From Microbacterium sp. SLBN-146 (GTDB taxonomy: Bacteria; Actinomycetota; Actinomycetes; Actinomycetales; Microbacteriaceae): a stretch of DNA of 64,000 nucleotides. Below are positions 34,803-43,246 of this stretch, piece after piece (positions within the stretch are counted from its first letter, which is position 1; each line of letters opens with the position of its first letter). The stretch spans positions 2,976,001 through 3,040,000 of the forward strand of contig NZ_VFMR01000001.1 of the NCBI RefSeq assembly GCF_006715145.1, in the 5' to 3' direction. Made by a program: the position numbers and the translations under genes. A model generated the notes under the pieces. That model did no database searches. It was not told the DNA's origin and saw only the letters and a list, made by a program, of their open reading frames with translations.

Positions 34803-35794
34803 GACGCTCCCCCGTGCACCCGCGCGACGGCTTCGAGCCGGGCGATCACTTCGTCACGAAGGACCGCCGGTTCGACGACGCGGACCTCGGGACCGTAGGA
34901 CGCCAGTTCGTCGGCGAAGATGTGGAGATCGACGAACGGCACGCGCAGCCGCTGATCCACAGAGGCTCCCCGCCGGCGGAGACGGAGCGCTGCCTCCGTT
35001 CCGGGCGTCACTTCGAGCAGGGCGGAGTTCTGCCGGGCGACATCGTCCAGGCCGGCGAGGGCCCGCTCCCCCGCACCGTCGCGCAACTCGCGAGGGAACG
35101 ACTCGCGCGTCACCTCCACCGTCCCGACGATGCGCGTGAGCAGGAACGTGCGTTCGGCTGAGATATCGAGGTCGATGCCGTAGACATGCCACCTCGCTTC
35201 ATACTCGACGAGCGCGAGCGGGCGGATGCGACGGAGGCGCGCGACCGTCTCGCCGGGCTTCAGATAGGAGAATCGAGCCACCTTCGTTTGCTCGATCGCA
35301 CGCTGGAGCGGTGCGAAGCTCGGCTCCCGCACGCTGATCCGGGGGGAGAACCCGATGATGGGTTCATCGACCGGGATGCCGAGCGCGCGGATCTTGCGGA
35401 GTCCACTGCGCGCATCCGCCGAGAGGGAGCTCTCGCTCCACACGCCGCCCGCGAGGTTCAGCAGCGCCAGTTCCGCGGGCGTGAAGCTGATATCGGCGGG
35501 GAGTTCGTACTCCGCCGTCGGGACGCGGTACCGCGCTTCGCGGAGATCGTCCGGATCGGCCCAGTCGCCGATCGTCTCGATCGGAACGCCGAGAGCACGG
35601 AGGTTCTCCTTGTCACGCTCGAACATCTTCTCGAGTGCGTCCTTCGACGCGCCGGACTCGGCCTGCTCGCGATAACCCGCAACACTGCCGAGGATGGTCT
35701 CCTTCGTCAGGCCCTGCTCGGTCGCCATGAGGGCCACGACGAGGTTGACGAGTCGCTCCTCGGGCGGGTTCCTGACGATGGCGTTGGCGGGCAC
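34799..35794 (-). CDS. pafB: WYL-domain transcription regulator PafB
   Basis: 331 residues with the same layout as its partner: N-terminal winged helix (VVALMATEQGLTKETILGSV), WYL domain (ARFSYLKPG and ARWHVYGIDLDISAERTFLL) and a WCX tail. It is the first gene of the pafB-pafC pair, whose product is needed as a heterodimer for the mycobacterial DNA-damage response. The GTG at 35794 lies 6 bases after a TAGGAT box, so the mRNA is predicted to be leaderless. Confidence 0.92.
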   Translation of the reverse strand: MPANAIVRNPPEERLVNLVVALMATEQGLTKETILGSVAGYREQAESGASKDALEKMFERDKENLRALGVPIETIGDWADPDDLREARYRVPTAEYELPADISFTPAELALLNLAGGVWSESSLSADARSGLRKIRALGIPVDEPIIGFSPRISVREPSFAPLQRAIEQTKVARFSYLKPGETVARLRRIRPLALVEYEARWHVYGIDLDISAERTFLLTRIVGTVEVTRESFPRELRDGAGERALAGLDDVARQNSALLEVTPGTEAALRLRRRGASVDQRLRVPFVDLHIFADELASYGPEVRVVEPAVLRDEVIARLEAVARVHGGAS

Positions 35795-35806
35795 CCACTC
35801 ATCCTA
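35795..35806 (-). promoter_or_regulatory. -10 box for leaderless pafB
   Basis: Minus-strand TAGGAT (plus 35801-35806), spacer GAGTGG, GTG at 35794. Confidence 0.6.
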
Positions 35807-35837
35807 GGGTCGCCTGCACGGTGGGTCGCGGAGCGGA

Positions 35838-36785
35838 TTACTGCGCGACCGGGTCGATTCCGAGAATGTCGATCACGAACACGCGAGCGGCCTGCGCTGC
35901 GGCATCCGCGCTCGCCTCGACCGCCGGCTGCACGACGAGCACCTGCGATCCGACGGTCTGTCCGATGAGGGCATCAGCGAGAGATTCCTGGACGGTCGCG
36001 AGGCCGAGCGCGACGGGCTCGGCATCCCACGAAGACTCGAGGACTTCTTTCGTGTCCCAGTCGAGCGTCGTGTAATGGACGCGGATCGAATCCTCTGCGG
36101 TGACCTCCGCGCCGTTGCCGCGAATGAGCGTCTGCGACGCGTCGTCGGCGGGAGCCGGGGAATCGGGGATCGTCACACCGGGGCGTCCGTCGGGTGCACG
36201 GACGACGGACGGGAGTCCGCCCCCCGCATTGAAGACGAGCGAGCCCTCGGCGTGAGGAAGGTAGACCTTCTGGATGTCGACGACGACGACGGCCGAGTCG
36301 TCTTCGGCGAGCCCGAGGTTGACGGCCGCCTCCGCCACGATGCCACCGGGCGCGACGCCGATGATCGTGCGGGAGTCTGCGGTCGCGCAGCGCAGCGGAT
36401 CGGTCAATGCCGGGATCACTCCCGTCAGTCCTGCGAGGGCCGACGGCGTCGAGGCGCCGGAGTATCCGCTCTCGTAGACGACCTCGCCCGTCTCACCGCT
36501 CACGATGGAGAAATCGAGCATGACGACCTGCCCGTCGGTCGTGACGGGAGTCCCCTCGCCGTCGATGACGCGAGCCGACACCGACTCGTCGACGTGGAAC
36601 GGTGTGTAGACGTCGATCTCGGGCTGCTGACCGACGTCTCCCGTCACCGAGACGAGCTCTGTGAGCTTCGCATCGTCGGCGACCGGACGGCAGTCCGCCT
36701 CCGAGCTCTGCGAGCAGCCGACGAGACCGACCGCGACCAGTCCGAGGACGGCGACGGCACCAGGGATGACGGGGACTTTACGCAC
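35838..36785 (-). CDS. FKBP-type peptidyl-prolyl isomerase, lipoprotein
   Basis: 315 residues. The signal peptide ends in a lipobox (GLVGC, Cys24), so the protein is anchored outside the membrane. Two FKBP-like modules follow, about residues 75-170 and 220-310. The second contains SIRVHYTTLDWDTKEVLESSW and a C-terminal FVIDILGI strand. The first is more diverged. It probably helps fold exported proteins. In related actinobacteria an FKBP gene sits between pafA and pafB. Here its start is only 5 bases from the end of trmI. Confidence 0.88.
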   Translation of the reverse strand: MRKVPVIPGAVAVLGLVAVGLVGCSQSSEADCRPVADDAKLTELVSVTGDVGQQPEIDVYTPFHVDESVSARVIDGEGTPVTTDGQVVMLDFSIVSGETGEVVYESGYSGASTPSALAGLTGVIPALTDPLRCATADSRTIIGVAPGGIVAEAAVNLGLAEDDSAVVVVDIQKVYLPHAEGSLVFNAGGGLPSVVRAPDGRPGVTIPDSPAPADDASQTLIRGNGAEVTAEDSIRVHYTTLDWDTKEVLESSWDAEPVALGLATVQESLADALIGQTVGSQVLVVQPAVEASADAAAQAARVFVIDILGIDPVAQ

Positions 36786-36797
36786 CGGGCTAGCTTA
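36786..36797 (-). promoter_or_regulatory. -10 box for leaderless FKBP gene
   Basis: Minus-strand TAAGCT (plus 36792-36797), spacer AGCCCG, GTG at 36785. The box falls within the last codons of trmI. Confidence 0.55.
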
Positions 36798-37797
36798 CGG
36801 GGTCGTCCGCCGCGCGATCGGCGGCGGCGATGCGCGCGCCGTCGGCAGCCTTCTGCGCCTCGCGAACGCGCTTGCGAAGGTTCTTGTCGGTGATCTGGCG
36901 ATCTCCCACCGCGCCGGGGGTCCACAGCTCGACGTCTTCGTCACCGTAGCTCGACTTCGACGCACGACGCTTGACCTCGGGGGGCACGGCGCCGGGTGCG
37001 AGGCGTCGAGCCCACAGCAGGAACCCCGTGTGCGCGATCATCCTGTGGTCCGGCCGCACGGCGAGGCCCTCGACATGCCAGCCGCGCACCATCGTCTCGT
37101 TGGCATCGGGCTCGGTGAACAGTCCCGTGTGGCGGATGTACTCCGCGACGCGGCTCAGCTGCGTCGCGGTCGCGACGTAGCAGAGGACGACTCCCCCGGG
37201 CGTCAGCGCGTCGGCGACGACGTCGATGCACTCCCAAGGCGCGAGCATGTCGAGGACGACACGATCGACGGAGCCCGGTTCGACCGCCGTCGGCAACGCA
37301 TCCCCGAGATCGCCGACGACGATCTCCCAATTCGACGGCGACTCGCCGGCATAGGTGTCGACGTTGGCGCGCGCGACCTCGGCGAACTCCGGGCGGCGCT
37401 CGAACGAGATGAGTCGCCCTGACGGGCCGATCGCGCGGAGGAGCCACAGGGACAGGGCGCCCGATCCGACACCGGCTTCGACGACGACGGCGCCGGGGAA
37501 GACATCGGCTTCGGCGAGGATCTGCGCGGCATCCTTCGGGTACACGATCGCCGCTCCGCGCGGCATCGACATGACGAAGTCCCGCAGCAGCGGACGCAGG
37601 GCGAGATACTCGTGCCCGCCGCTGTTCGCAACGACGGACCCGTCGGGCTGGCCGATCAGCGCCGTGTGGGCCAGCACACCGTGGTGCGTGTGGAGCTCGC
37701 CGTCTTCGCGGAGCGTGATCGTGTGAAGACGCCCCTTGGGCCCCGTGAGCTGGACGCGATCGCCGACCCGGAACGGACCGCTCGGACGCCCGGTCAC
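36790..37797 (-). CDS. trmI: tRNA (adenine-58-N1)-methyltransferase TrmI
   Basis: 335 residues. The N-terminal beta-barrel (FRVGDRVQLTGPKGRLHTI) is followed by the SAM-binding domain with VVEAGVGSGALSLWLLRA (residues 105-122) and YPKDAAQIL just ahead of it. The motif VLDMLAPWECIDV is the catalytic region. The enzyme makes m1A58 in the T-loop of tRNA. A basic tail (NLRKRVREAQKAADGARI) extends it beyond the M. tuberculosis protein. The GTG at 37797 makes a GTGA overlap with the HAD gene. Confidence 0.94.
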   Translation of the reverse strand: MTGRPSGPFRVGDRVQLTGPKGRLHTITLREDGELHTHHGVLAHTALIGQPDGSVVANSGGHEYLALRPLLRDFVMSMPRGAAIVYPKDAAQILAEADVFPGAVVVEAGVGSGALSLWLLRAIGPSGRLISFERRPEFAEVARANVDTYAGESPSNWEIVVGDLGDALPTAVEPGSVDRVVLDMLAPWECIDVVADALTPGGVVLCYVATATQLSRVAEYIRHTGLFTEPDANETMVRGWHVEGLAVRPDHRMIAHTGFLLWARRLAPGAVPPEVKRRASKSSYGDEDVELWTPGAVGDRQITDKNLRKRVREAQKAADGARIAAADRAADDPVS

Positions 37798-38477
37798 GCG
37801 ACGCGCTCCCGGCGGCGGTGGGTCGCATGGAAGTCGACGAGGTCGTCGACGGAGCGTCCCGCGAGAGTCGGCCAGACGGCGTGCGCCCCCGCCCCCGTCA
37901 CGGAGACCATGAGGGGGACGCCGATGACGGCGGCGCCGGATGCAACGGCTGAGCGCACGCCGTTCGGCGAGTCCTCGATCGCGACGACCTCTTCGGGTGT
38001 GACGCCGAGAGCGTCGCAGGCCTGCAGATAGGGGTCGGGGAAGGGCTTGGGACGTGTCGAGTCGTCGCCCGCGATGACGACGTCGAAGGCGTCGAAGTTG
38101 ATCAGGTCTACGACGGTCGTCGCCATCCGGCGGAGGGACATCGTCACGAGACCCGTCTTGATCCCGGCAGCACGGAGGCCCGCGAGAAGTTCCCGTGCTC
38201 CCGGGCGGAACGGAACGCCCTCTTCGGAGAGTTGATTCATGACGGCATCCGTGAGGTGATCGACGATGTCGGGCACAGCCATCTTCACGCCTGCGTCCTG
38301 GAAGATGCGCGCGGAGTCCTCGAGTCCCAGTCCGACAAGACCGAGTGCCTGCTCGTGCGACCAGGTGCCACCGAATCGCTCGACGAGCGGTCCTTCCGCG
38401 GCCATCCAGTACGGCTCGGTGTCGACGAGAGTGCCGTCCATGTCCCAGAGAACCGCGGCGAGAGGAGGCGACGTCAT
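37794..38477 (-). CDS. HAD-family phosphatase (beta-phosphoglucomutase-like)
   Basis: 227 residues. Motif I is VLWDMDGTLVDTEPYW (nucleophile and acid Asp), motif II TMSLRR, motif III Lys in STRPKPFPDPYLQA, and motif IV VAIEDSPNGVRSA. A helical cap is inserted after motif I (subclass IA). The substrate is likely a small sugar phosphate or similar but is not resolved. It is co-translated with trmI. The ATG at 38477 follows a TAGCAT box by 6 bases. Confidence 0.88.
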   Translation of the reverse strand: MTSPPLAAVLWDMDGTLVDTEPYWMAAEGPLVERFGGTWSHEQALGLVGLGLEDSARIFQDAGVKMAVPDIVDHLTDAVMNQLSEEGVPFRPGARELLAGLRAAGIKTGLVTMSLRRMATTVVDLINFDAFDVVIAGDDSTRPKPFPDPYLQACDALGVTPEEVVAIEDSPNGVRSAVASGAAVIGVPLMVSVTGAGAHAVWPTLAGRSVDDLVDFHATHRRRERVA

Positions 38478-38489
38478 CAGTCCATGCTA
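38478..38489 (-). promoter_or_regulatory. -10 box for leaderless HAD-trmI transcript
   Basis: Minus-strand TAGCAT (plus 38484-38489), spacer GGACTG, ATG at 38477. Confidence 0.55.
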
Positions 38490-38582
38490 TCCGCGGCACG
38501 GCGCGCGCCCCCACCGCGCCCTCTGTCGTGCGCGACGCCTATTGTGGGAGGAAGCCCGGACAGGCGGGGCGATGGAGGTTGC

Positions 38583-39449
38583 GTGGACGGACTGGGTCGA
38601 AGGATTCTCGTCGCGGCGTTCGACGGTTGGAACGACGCGGGCGAAGCGGCCTCGTCTGCCATCTCGCATCTGCGAGAGCTCGCGGAGTACGAACCGGTGT
38701 TCTCGGTCGATCCGGAGCTCTACTTCGACTACCAGTACACCCGCCCCCACATCGAGACCGACGGCGAGGGGCGACGCAGCCTGCGCTGGCCCGAGACGAC
38801 CATCCTGCGTCCCAAGGATCCGCCGCCAGGACCCGAGCTGTGGCTGCTCACGGGCGTCGAGCCCGCTCGCGCGTGGCAGGCCTTCGCTGGCGAGCTGATC
38901 GATGTCGCGCTTCGCGAGGATGTCACCGGATTCGTCTCTCTCGGATCGATGATGTCGGATGTCCCCCACACGCGGCCGATCTCGATCTTCTCAGGCAGCG
39001 ACAACGAGATGATCAGGACGACGCTCGAACTCGAACGCAGCACCTACGAGGGCCCCGTGGGCATCCTGAGCGTCCTCGGCACCGGCGCCGACGCCGTCGG
39101 CATTCCCGCTGCGAGCCTGTGGGCGAGCGTGCCGCACTACGTCGCGGGTCACACCCCCTCGCCGAAGGCGACGCTCGCTCTTCTCGAGCGCCTCGGCGAG
39201 CTCACGGGAGCGACCATCCCCACCGGCGATCTCGTGACGCAGGCCGCAGCGTGGGAGGCATCGATCGACGCCGCCGCAGCGGATGACGAAGAGATGACGG
39301 AGTACATCCGGCAGCTCGAGCGCACGCGTGACACCTGGGATTCGCCCGAGGCCTCCGGCGACGCCATCGCCCAGGAGTTCGAGCGGTACCTCCGCCGCGG
39401 GGGCGAAGGTCCGTCGAAACCCGGTCGCGACGATCCGCCGCGCCGCTGA
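38583..39449 (+). CDS. PAC2-family (proteasome assembly chaperone-like) protein
   Basis: 288 residues. The N-terminus RRILVAAFDGWNDAGEAASS and the segments VTGFVSLGSMMSDVPHTRP and VGILSVLGTGADAVGIPAASL are typical of actinobacterial PAC2 proteins. The C-terminal 70 residues are helical (DDEEMTEYIRQLERTRDTWD). The family is related to eukaryotic 20S proteasome assembly chaperones, but no proteasome genes lie nearby and its bacterial role is unproven. The GTG at 38583 follows GATGGAGG. A TATTGT box lies about 40 bases ahead. Confidence 0.88.
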   Translation: MDGLGRRILVAAFDGWNDAGEAASSAISHLRELAEYEPVFSVDPELYFDYQYTRPHIETDGEGRRSLRWPETTILRPKDPPPGPELWLLTGVEPARAWQAFAGELIDVALREDVTGFVSLGSMMSDVPHTRPISIFSGSDNEMIRTTLELERSTYEGPVGILSVLGTGADAVGIPAASLWASVPHYVAGHTPSPKATLALLERLGELTGATIPTGDLVTQAAAWEASIDAAAADDEEMTEYIRQLERTRDTWDSPEASGDAIAQEFERYLRRGGEGPSKPGRDDPPRR

Positions 39450-40280
39450 TCAGTACGGCTGCAGCACTCCGACGCTCAGCAGCACGATCAGCAGGACGCC
39501 GAGCGCGATGCGGTAGATGACGAACGGCAGGAAGCTGCGCTTCTTGATGTAGCTCATGAGGAACGCGATGACCGCGAGCCCGACCCCGAACGCGACGACT
39601 GTCGCGGCACCGGTCTCGAGGAGGTTGTAGGGTCCTCCGGGCTCTTCGAAGCTCTTCAGGAGTTCGTAGAACCCGCTGCCGAAGACGGCGGGGACCGCGA
39701 GGAGGAACGCATACTCCGCGGCGGCGGGGCGCGTGTACCCGAGCGCGAGGCCGAGGGTCGTCGTGGCGCCGGATCGCGACACACCCGGCACGAGCGCGAG
39801 CGCCTGCGCGAACCCCAGCGCGAGGCCGTGGGGATACGTCATCTGGTTCATCTCGCGCACGCGGCGTCCCCAGCGGTCCGCAGCACCGAGCAGGAGACCG
39901 AAGACGATCAGCACGATGGCGACGAGCCACAGGTTCCGGAACGTCCCGCGGATGACGTCCTGGAACAGGAAACCCAGCACTCCGATGGGGAGGGTTCCGA
40001 TGATGATCAACCATCCCATGCGGACGTCGGGATCGTTGCGCGGGACCTTGCCCGCGAGCGACTGCGCCCACCGCGAGATGATCCGCACGATCGTGCCCCA
40101 GAAGTAGACCAGGACGGCCGTCTCGGTGCCGATCTGCGTGATGGCAGTGAACGTCGCGCCGGGATCCTCGGCAGACGGGAGGAACTCACCGACGATGCGC
40201 AGGTGCGCACTGGACGAGATGGGGAGGAACTCGGTGAGACCCTGGATGAGCCCGAGGAAGAGGGCTTCGAGCAGTTGCAT
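39450..40280 (-). CDS. uppP: Undecaprenyl-diphosphatase
   Basis: 276 residues, about eight transmembrane helices. The active-site motifs are [13 protein letters not shown] (residues 15-27) and [14 protein letters not shown]. The enzyme recycles the C55 lipid carrier for peptidoglycan precursors by removing a phosphate outside the membrane, and high levels give bacitracin resistance. Its stop abuts the stop of the convergent PAC2 gene. The ATG has GAAAGG upstream, and it lies 9 bases after the M20 peptidase gene, so the two form an operon. Confidence 0.95.
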   Translation of the reverse strand: MQLLEALFLGLIQGLTEFLPISSSAHLRIVGEFLPSAEDPGATFTAITQIGTETAVLVYFWGTIVRIISRWAQSLAGKVPRNDPDVRMGWLIIIGTLPIGVLGFLFQDVIRGTFRNLWLVAIVLIVFGLLLGAADRWGRRVREMNQMTYPHGLALGFAQALALVPGVSRSGATTTLGLALGYTRPAAAEYAFLLAVPAVFGSGFYELLKSFEEPGGPYNLLETGAATVVAFGVGLAVIAFLMSYIKKRSFLPFVIYRIALGVLLIVLLSVGVLQPY

Positions 40281-40289
40281 GGGCGCCTT

Positions 40290-41588
40290 TCAGTACGTCC
40301 GAAGCAGGTCGGTGAGGACGCGCTGTCCGAAGACGAGGGCGTCGAGCGGTACGCGCTCGTCGACACCGTGGAACATCCCGGTGAAGTCGAGCCCCTCGGG
40401 GAGCCGCAGCGGCGCGAAGCCGTAGCCGGCGATGCCGAGGGCCGAGAGCGCCTTGTTGTCGGTTCCGCCACCCAGGAGATACGGGATCACCGGCACTCCA
40501 GGGTCATGCCGGCCGAGCGCCGCGACCATCGCGTCGACGAGCGCGCCCTCGAAGGGCACCTCGAGGCCGATGTCGCCGTGGACGATCTCGATCTCGATCT
40601 CGTCGCCCACGATGCGCTGGATGTCGGCAAGAGCCGCGTCCTCCGTGCCCGGAAGGACACGCACGTCGATGAGCGCCTCCGCCCAGTCGGGAATGACGTT
40701 GTGCTTGTATCCAGCCGTGAGACCCGTCGGGTTGGTCGTCGTTCGCAGCGAAGAGCGCAGAAAACCGGATGCCGGACCCGACGCGGACGCGAGGGCATCC
40801 GGATCGTCGAGGGAGCCGCCCGTGATGCCGGCGAGCTGCTCGATCATCGCCGTCGTCGTCGCCGTCATCCGGACCGGCCACTCGGTCGCGCCGAGCGCGG
40901 CGACCGCTGCCGCGAGCTTCGTGACGGCGTTGTCGCGGTGGACGCTCGACCCGTGCGCTGCGCGTCCGCGCGCGGAGAGGCGGATCCACAGGAGCGCCTT
41001 CTCACCCACCTGCAGCAGATACGCCCGTCGATCGCCGATCGAGACCGAGTATCCGCCGACCTCGCTGATCGCCTCCGTCGCGCCGTCGAACCACTCCGGC
41101 CGATCGCGCACGACGAGCGCCGACCCTTCTCCCCCACCGTCTTCCTCGTCGGCGAAGAACGTCACGATGATGTCCCGCGCCGGCTTTTCCCCCGCGCGGA
41201 GGATGTCGGCGACGGCCGTCAGGATCATGGCATCCATGTCCTTCATGTCGACGGCGCCACGACCCCACAGCATCCCGTCGCGGATCTCCCCCGCGAAAGG
41301 ATCGACGCTCCAGTCCTCGGCGATCGCGGGGACGACATCGAGGTGGCCGTGCAGCACGAGGGCGGGCTTCGACGGGTCGCGTCCGGCCACGCGCGCCGAC
41401 ACGTTCGTGCGGCGCGGAATCGGCTCGAAGTACTCGGGCGAAAGGCCGAGCGACTCCAAGTAGGCACCGACGTACTCGGCCGCCTCCCGCTCGCCGTGCG
41501 CACGCCCGCCGCCGAAGTTGGTCGTGTCGAAGCGGATGAGGTCACGGGCGACCCTGACGACTTCGGGAAGCGAGGAGTCGGCAGGCAT
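40290..41588 (-). CDS. M20-family metallopeptidase (dipeptidase/deacylase)
   Basis: 432 residues. The metal site is complete: HGHLDVVP (His82, Asp84), GRGAVDMKD (bridging Asp114), and the catalytic ADEEDGGGEG (Glu148, Glu149). The small dimerisation domain is inserted after residue 200, where SARGRAAHGSSVH supplies the His of the partner site. M20 enzymes cleave dipeptides or N-acyl amino acids, and the exact substrate is open. The ATG at 41588 is supported by a TAGGTT box 7 bases ahead. Confidence 0.92.
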   Translation of the reverse strand: MPADSSLPEVVRVARDLIRFDTTNFGGGRAHGEREAAEYVGAYLESLGLSPEYFEPIPRRTNVSARVAGRDPSKPALVLHGHLDVVPAIAEDWSVDPFAGEIRDGMLWGRGAVDMKDMDAMILTAVADILRAGEKPARDIIVTFFADEEDGGGEGSALVVRDRPEWFDGATEAISEVGGYSVSIGDRRAYLLQVGEKALLWIRLSARGRAAHGSSVHRDNAVTKLAAAVAALGATEWPVRMTATTTAMIEQLAGITGGSLDDPDALASASGPASGFLRSSLRTTTNPTGLTAGYKHNVIPDWAEALIDVRVLPGTEDAALADIQRIVGDEIEIEIVHGDIGLEVPFEGALVDAMVAALGRHDPGVPVIPYLLGGGTDNKALSALGIAGYGFAPLRLPEGLDFTGMFHGVDERVPLDALVFGQRVLTDLLRTY

Positions 41589-41601
41589 GCGGACAAACCT
41601 A
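41589..41601 (-). promoter_or_regulatory. -10 box for leaderless M20 peptidase-uppP transcript
   Basis: Minus-strand TAGGTT (plus 41596-41601), 7 bases, ATG at 41588. Confidence 0.55.
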
Positions 41602-41674
41602 TCGCGAAGGACGATCGCGCAGATGTCAGGCCCGTGTCGTTTCCGATCCCCCGCACCACCCCCTGCCCCATCGC

Positions 41675-41701
41675 CGCGCGCCCCGATCCGGCGCGCCCCG
41701 A
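41675..41701. repeat. Tandem GCGCGCCCCGA pair
   Basis: GCGCGCCCCGA at 41676-41686 and 41691-41701 (15-base period). The core CGCGCCCC is the same as in the array at 19221-19400. Confidence 0.5.
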
Positions 41702-41780
41702 ACCGGCGAGACTGCATCCTCCGGCCGAGGCTGCGGCCTACACGTGCAGTATCGGCCGGAAGGTGCAGTCTCGCGGTTCG
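41699..41780. repeat. Large imperfect inverted repeat
   Basis: Left arm 41699-41728 and right arm 41752-41780 are complementary over about 27 of 30 positions (one single-base gap, two mismatches), with a 23-base centre. Key blocks are GCGAGACTGCA and CCGGCCGA with their complements TCGGCCGG and TGCAGTCTCGC. There is no reading frame. It lies between the M20 peptidase promoter and the tRNA-Leu terminator. Confidence 0.75.
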
Positions 41781-41802
41781 AGCGTCGAAGGCCGGGATGC
41801 CG

Positions 41803-41845
41803 AAAGGCCCCTGTCCCGGGATGTGATCCTGGGACAGGGGCCTTT
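41803..41845 (-). terminator. Terminator of tRNA-Leu(GAG)
   Basis: A stem of 15 perfect pairs (41803-41817 with 41831-41845) can extend to 19 with one G-U, leaving a 5-base loop. On the minus strand it begins 9 bases after the tRNA 3' end and finishes with CCTTTC. Confidence 0.85.
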
Positions 41846-41854
41846 CGTTCTGTG

Positions 41855-41939
41855 TGCGCGAGGGGGGACTTGAACCCCCACGCCCTATACGGGCACTAGC
41901 ACCTCAAGCTAGCGCGTCTACCTATTCCGCCACCCGCGC
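41855..41939 (-). tRNA. tRNA-Leu(GAG)
   Basis: 85 bases on the minus strand. The acceptor is GCGCGGG/CTCGCGC with discriminator A. The anticodon stem CTAGC/GCTAG encloses the loop TTGAGGT (anticodon GAG, reading CUC and CUU). A long variable arm and the T-loop GGGGGTTCAAGTCCCCC identify it as a class II leucine tRNA. CCA is not encoded. Confidence 0.95.
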
Positions 41940-42030
41940 AAGGTGGTTTCGGTTTTGCAACCGAGGAACGACATTACCACGTCCCCGGGATGGCCACGAA
42001 CCGCCGCCCAGCATTCGCGATCGACGGGGA

Positions 42031-43155
42031 CTACGCGAGCGAAACGCCGAACGCCAGTCCGAGGAGGTAGGTGAGCCCCGCGGCACCGAACCCGATCGCG
42101 AGCTGGCGGAGAGCTCGTTTGAAGGGCGGACCGCCGGAGAGCACGCCGACGGTCGCTCCCGTCGCGAGGAGGGCGATGCCCACGAGCACGAGCGCCGTGA
42201 CGACCGCGGCGAGTCCAGTGAGACCGAAGATCCAGGGCAGGACGGGGATGATCGCGCCCGAAGCGAAGAACAGGAAGCTCGAGGTGGCGGCTCCCCAGGC
42301 TCCGCCGACGACATCGTGGTCGCTCGGCGCGTCGACGAGTCCGCGGTACGGTGCGCCGAGATCGGCTGCCTGAGCTGCCGTGACCACGAGGCGCGCCCGC
42401 TCGAGCGCTTCATCCTGCGGCATCCCTCTCGTGCGGTACACGAGCGCGAGTTCGTTCGCGTCGAGGTCGAGATGAGGCAGGGCTGCGTCGGCGAAGTCGC
42501 TCGGCTCGGTCGCCGTGAGCAGTTCGCGCTGCGAGCGAACCGACACGAACTCGCCCGCGCCCATCGAGAGGGCACCCGCGAGAAGCCCCGCGATGCCGCT
42601 GAACAGGACGAACTGCGGTGCCACGCCCGTCGCACCGATGCCCATGACCAGCGCGAGGTTGGAGACGAGCCCGTCGTTGGCGCCGAACACGGCCGCGCGG
42701 AAGGTTCCCGAGAGCCGCCGTCGACCGCGCGCGGCGAGCCCGCGAACGACCTCGTGATGGACCTTCTCGTCCGCCGCCATGGCCGACGTCGCGAACGGCT
42801 CGTCGTCGTACGGCGAGCGCGCCTCGGCGTTCTGGGCGAGCGCGAGGACGAAGATCGACCCGAACCGCTTCGCGAGCCAGCCGAGCATGACCGTCCTCGT
42901 GTCCGGACGCGGCAACCGCGCGGGCTCGCCGTCGAGGAGGACGAGCCAATGCGCCTCGTGGCGTCCTTCCGCCTCGGCGAGCGCGAGCAGGATCTCCCTC
43001 TCCTCCCCCTCTCGGCGGGAGGCCAGTTGGCGATACACCTCCGCCTCGGCGCGTTCGTCGACGAGGTACTGCGCCCAGCGGCGTCTGTCACGGGTCGTGG
43101 GTTCGGCGAGCGCTGCCAATTCGAGCCTCCAGGCACGGGGAAAGGGACTCTTCAC
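42031..43155 (-). CDS. Ferritin-like/VIT1-CCC1 fusion (membrane-bound ferritin type)
   Basis: 374 residues. The N-terminal 140 or so form a four-helix ferritin/rubrerythrin-like domain with metal-ligand Glu and His residues (LVDERAEAEVYRQLA, AEAEGRHEAHWLVLL, ADEKVHHEVVRGLA). The C-terminal half is a VIT1/CCC1 transporter with five helices (AAVFGANDGLVSNLALVMG, GALSMGAGEFVSVRSQREL). Such proteins export iron or manganese. The GTG at 43155 is preferred. A second in-frame GTG at 43164 is possible and cannot be excluded. Confidence 0.88.
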   Translation of the reverse strand: MKSPFPRAWRLELAALAEPTTRDRRRWAQYLVDERAEAEVYRQLASRREGEEREILLALAEAEGRHEAHWLVLLDGEPARLPRPDTRTVMLGWLAKRFGSIFVLALAQNAEARSPYDDEPFATSAMAADEKVHHEVVRGLAARGRRRLSGTFRAAVFGANDGLVSNLALVMGIGATGVAPQFVLFSGIAGLLAGALSMGAGEFVSVRSQRELLTATEPSDFADAALPHLDLDANELALVYRTRGMPQDEALERARLVVTAAQAADLGAPYRGLVDAPSDHDVVGGAWGAATSSFLFFASGAIIPVLPWIFGLTGLAAVVTALVLVGIALLATGATVGVLSGGPPFKRALRQLAIGFGAAGLTYLLGLAFGVSLA

Positions 43156-43246
43156 GCTAACCACCGCACCTCGCCGAAACGGCCGTGGGGCCGAGATTGC
43201 CAGCATTTCGGGCATCCGAACAGCTGCAGGGCCGCGGGTCGGGGGG

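Noticed and set aside
39828..41873. Long plus-strand open frame across uppP and the M20 peptidase
   Set aside because: It is antisense to two well-supported genes, has no ribosome site or recognisable motif, and runs through the inverted repeat and terminator region.
41855..41939. tRNA-Leu(GAG) considered as an integration site for a mobile island
   Set aside because: The nearby inverted repeat does not copy the tRNA 3' end, and the flanking genes are ordinary chromosomal ones.
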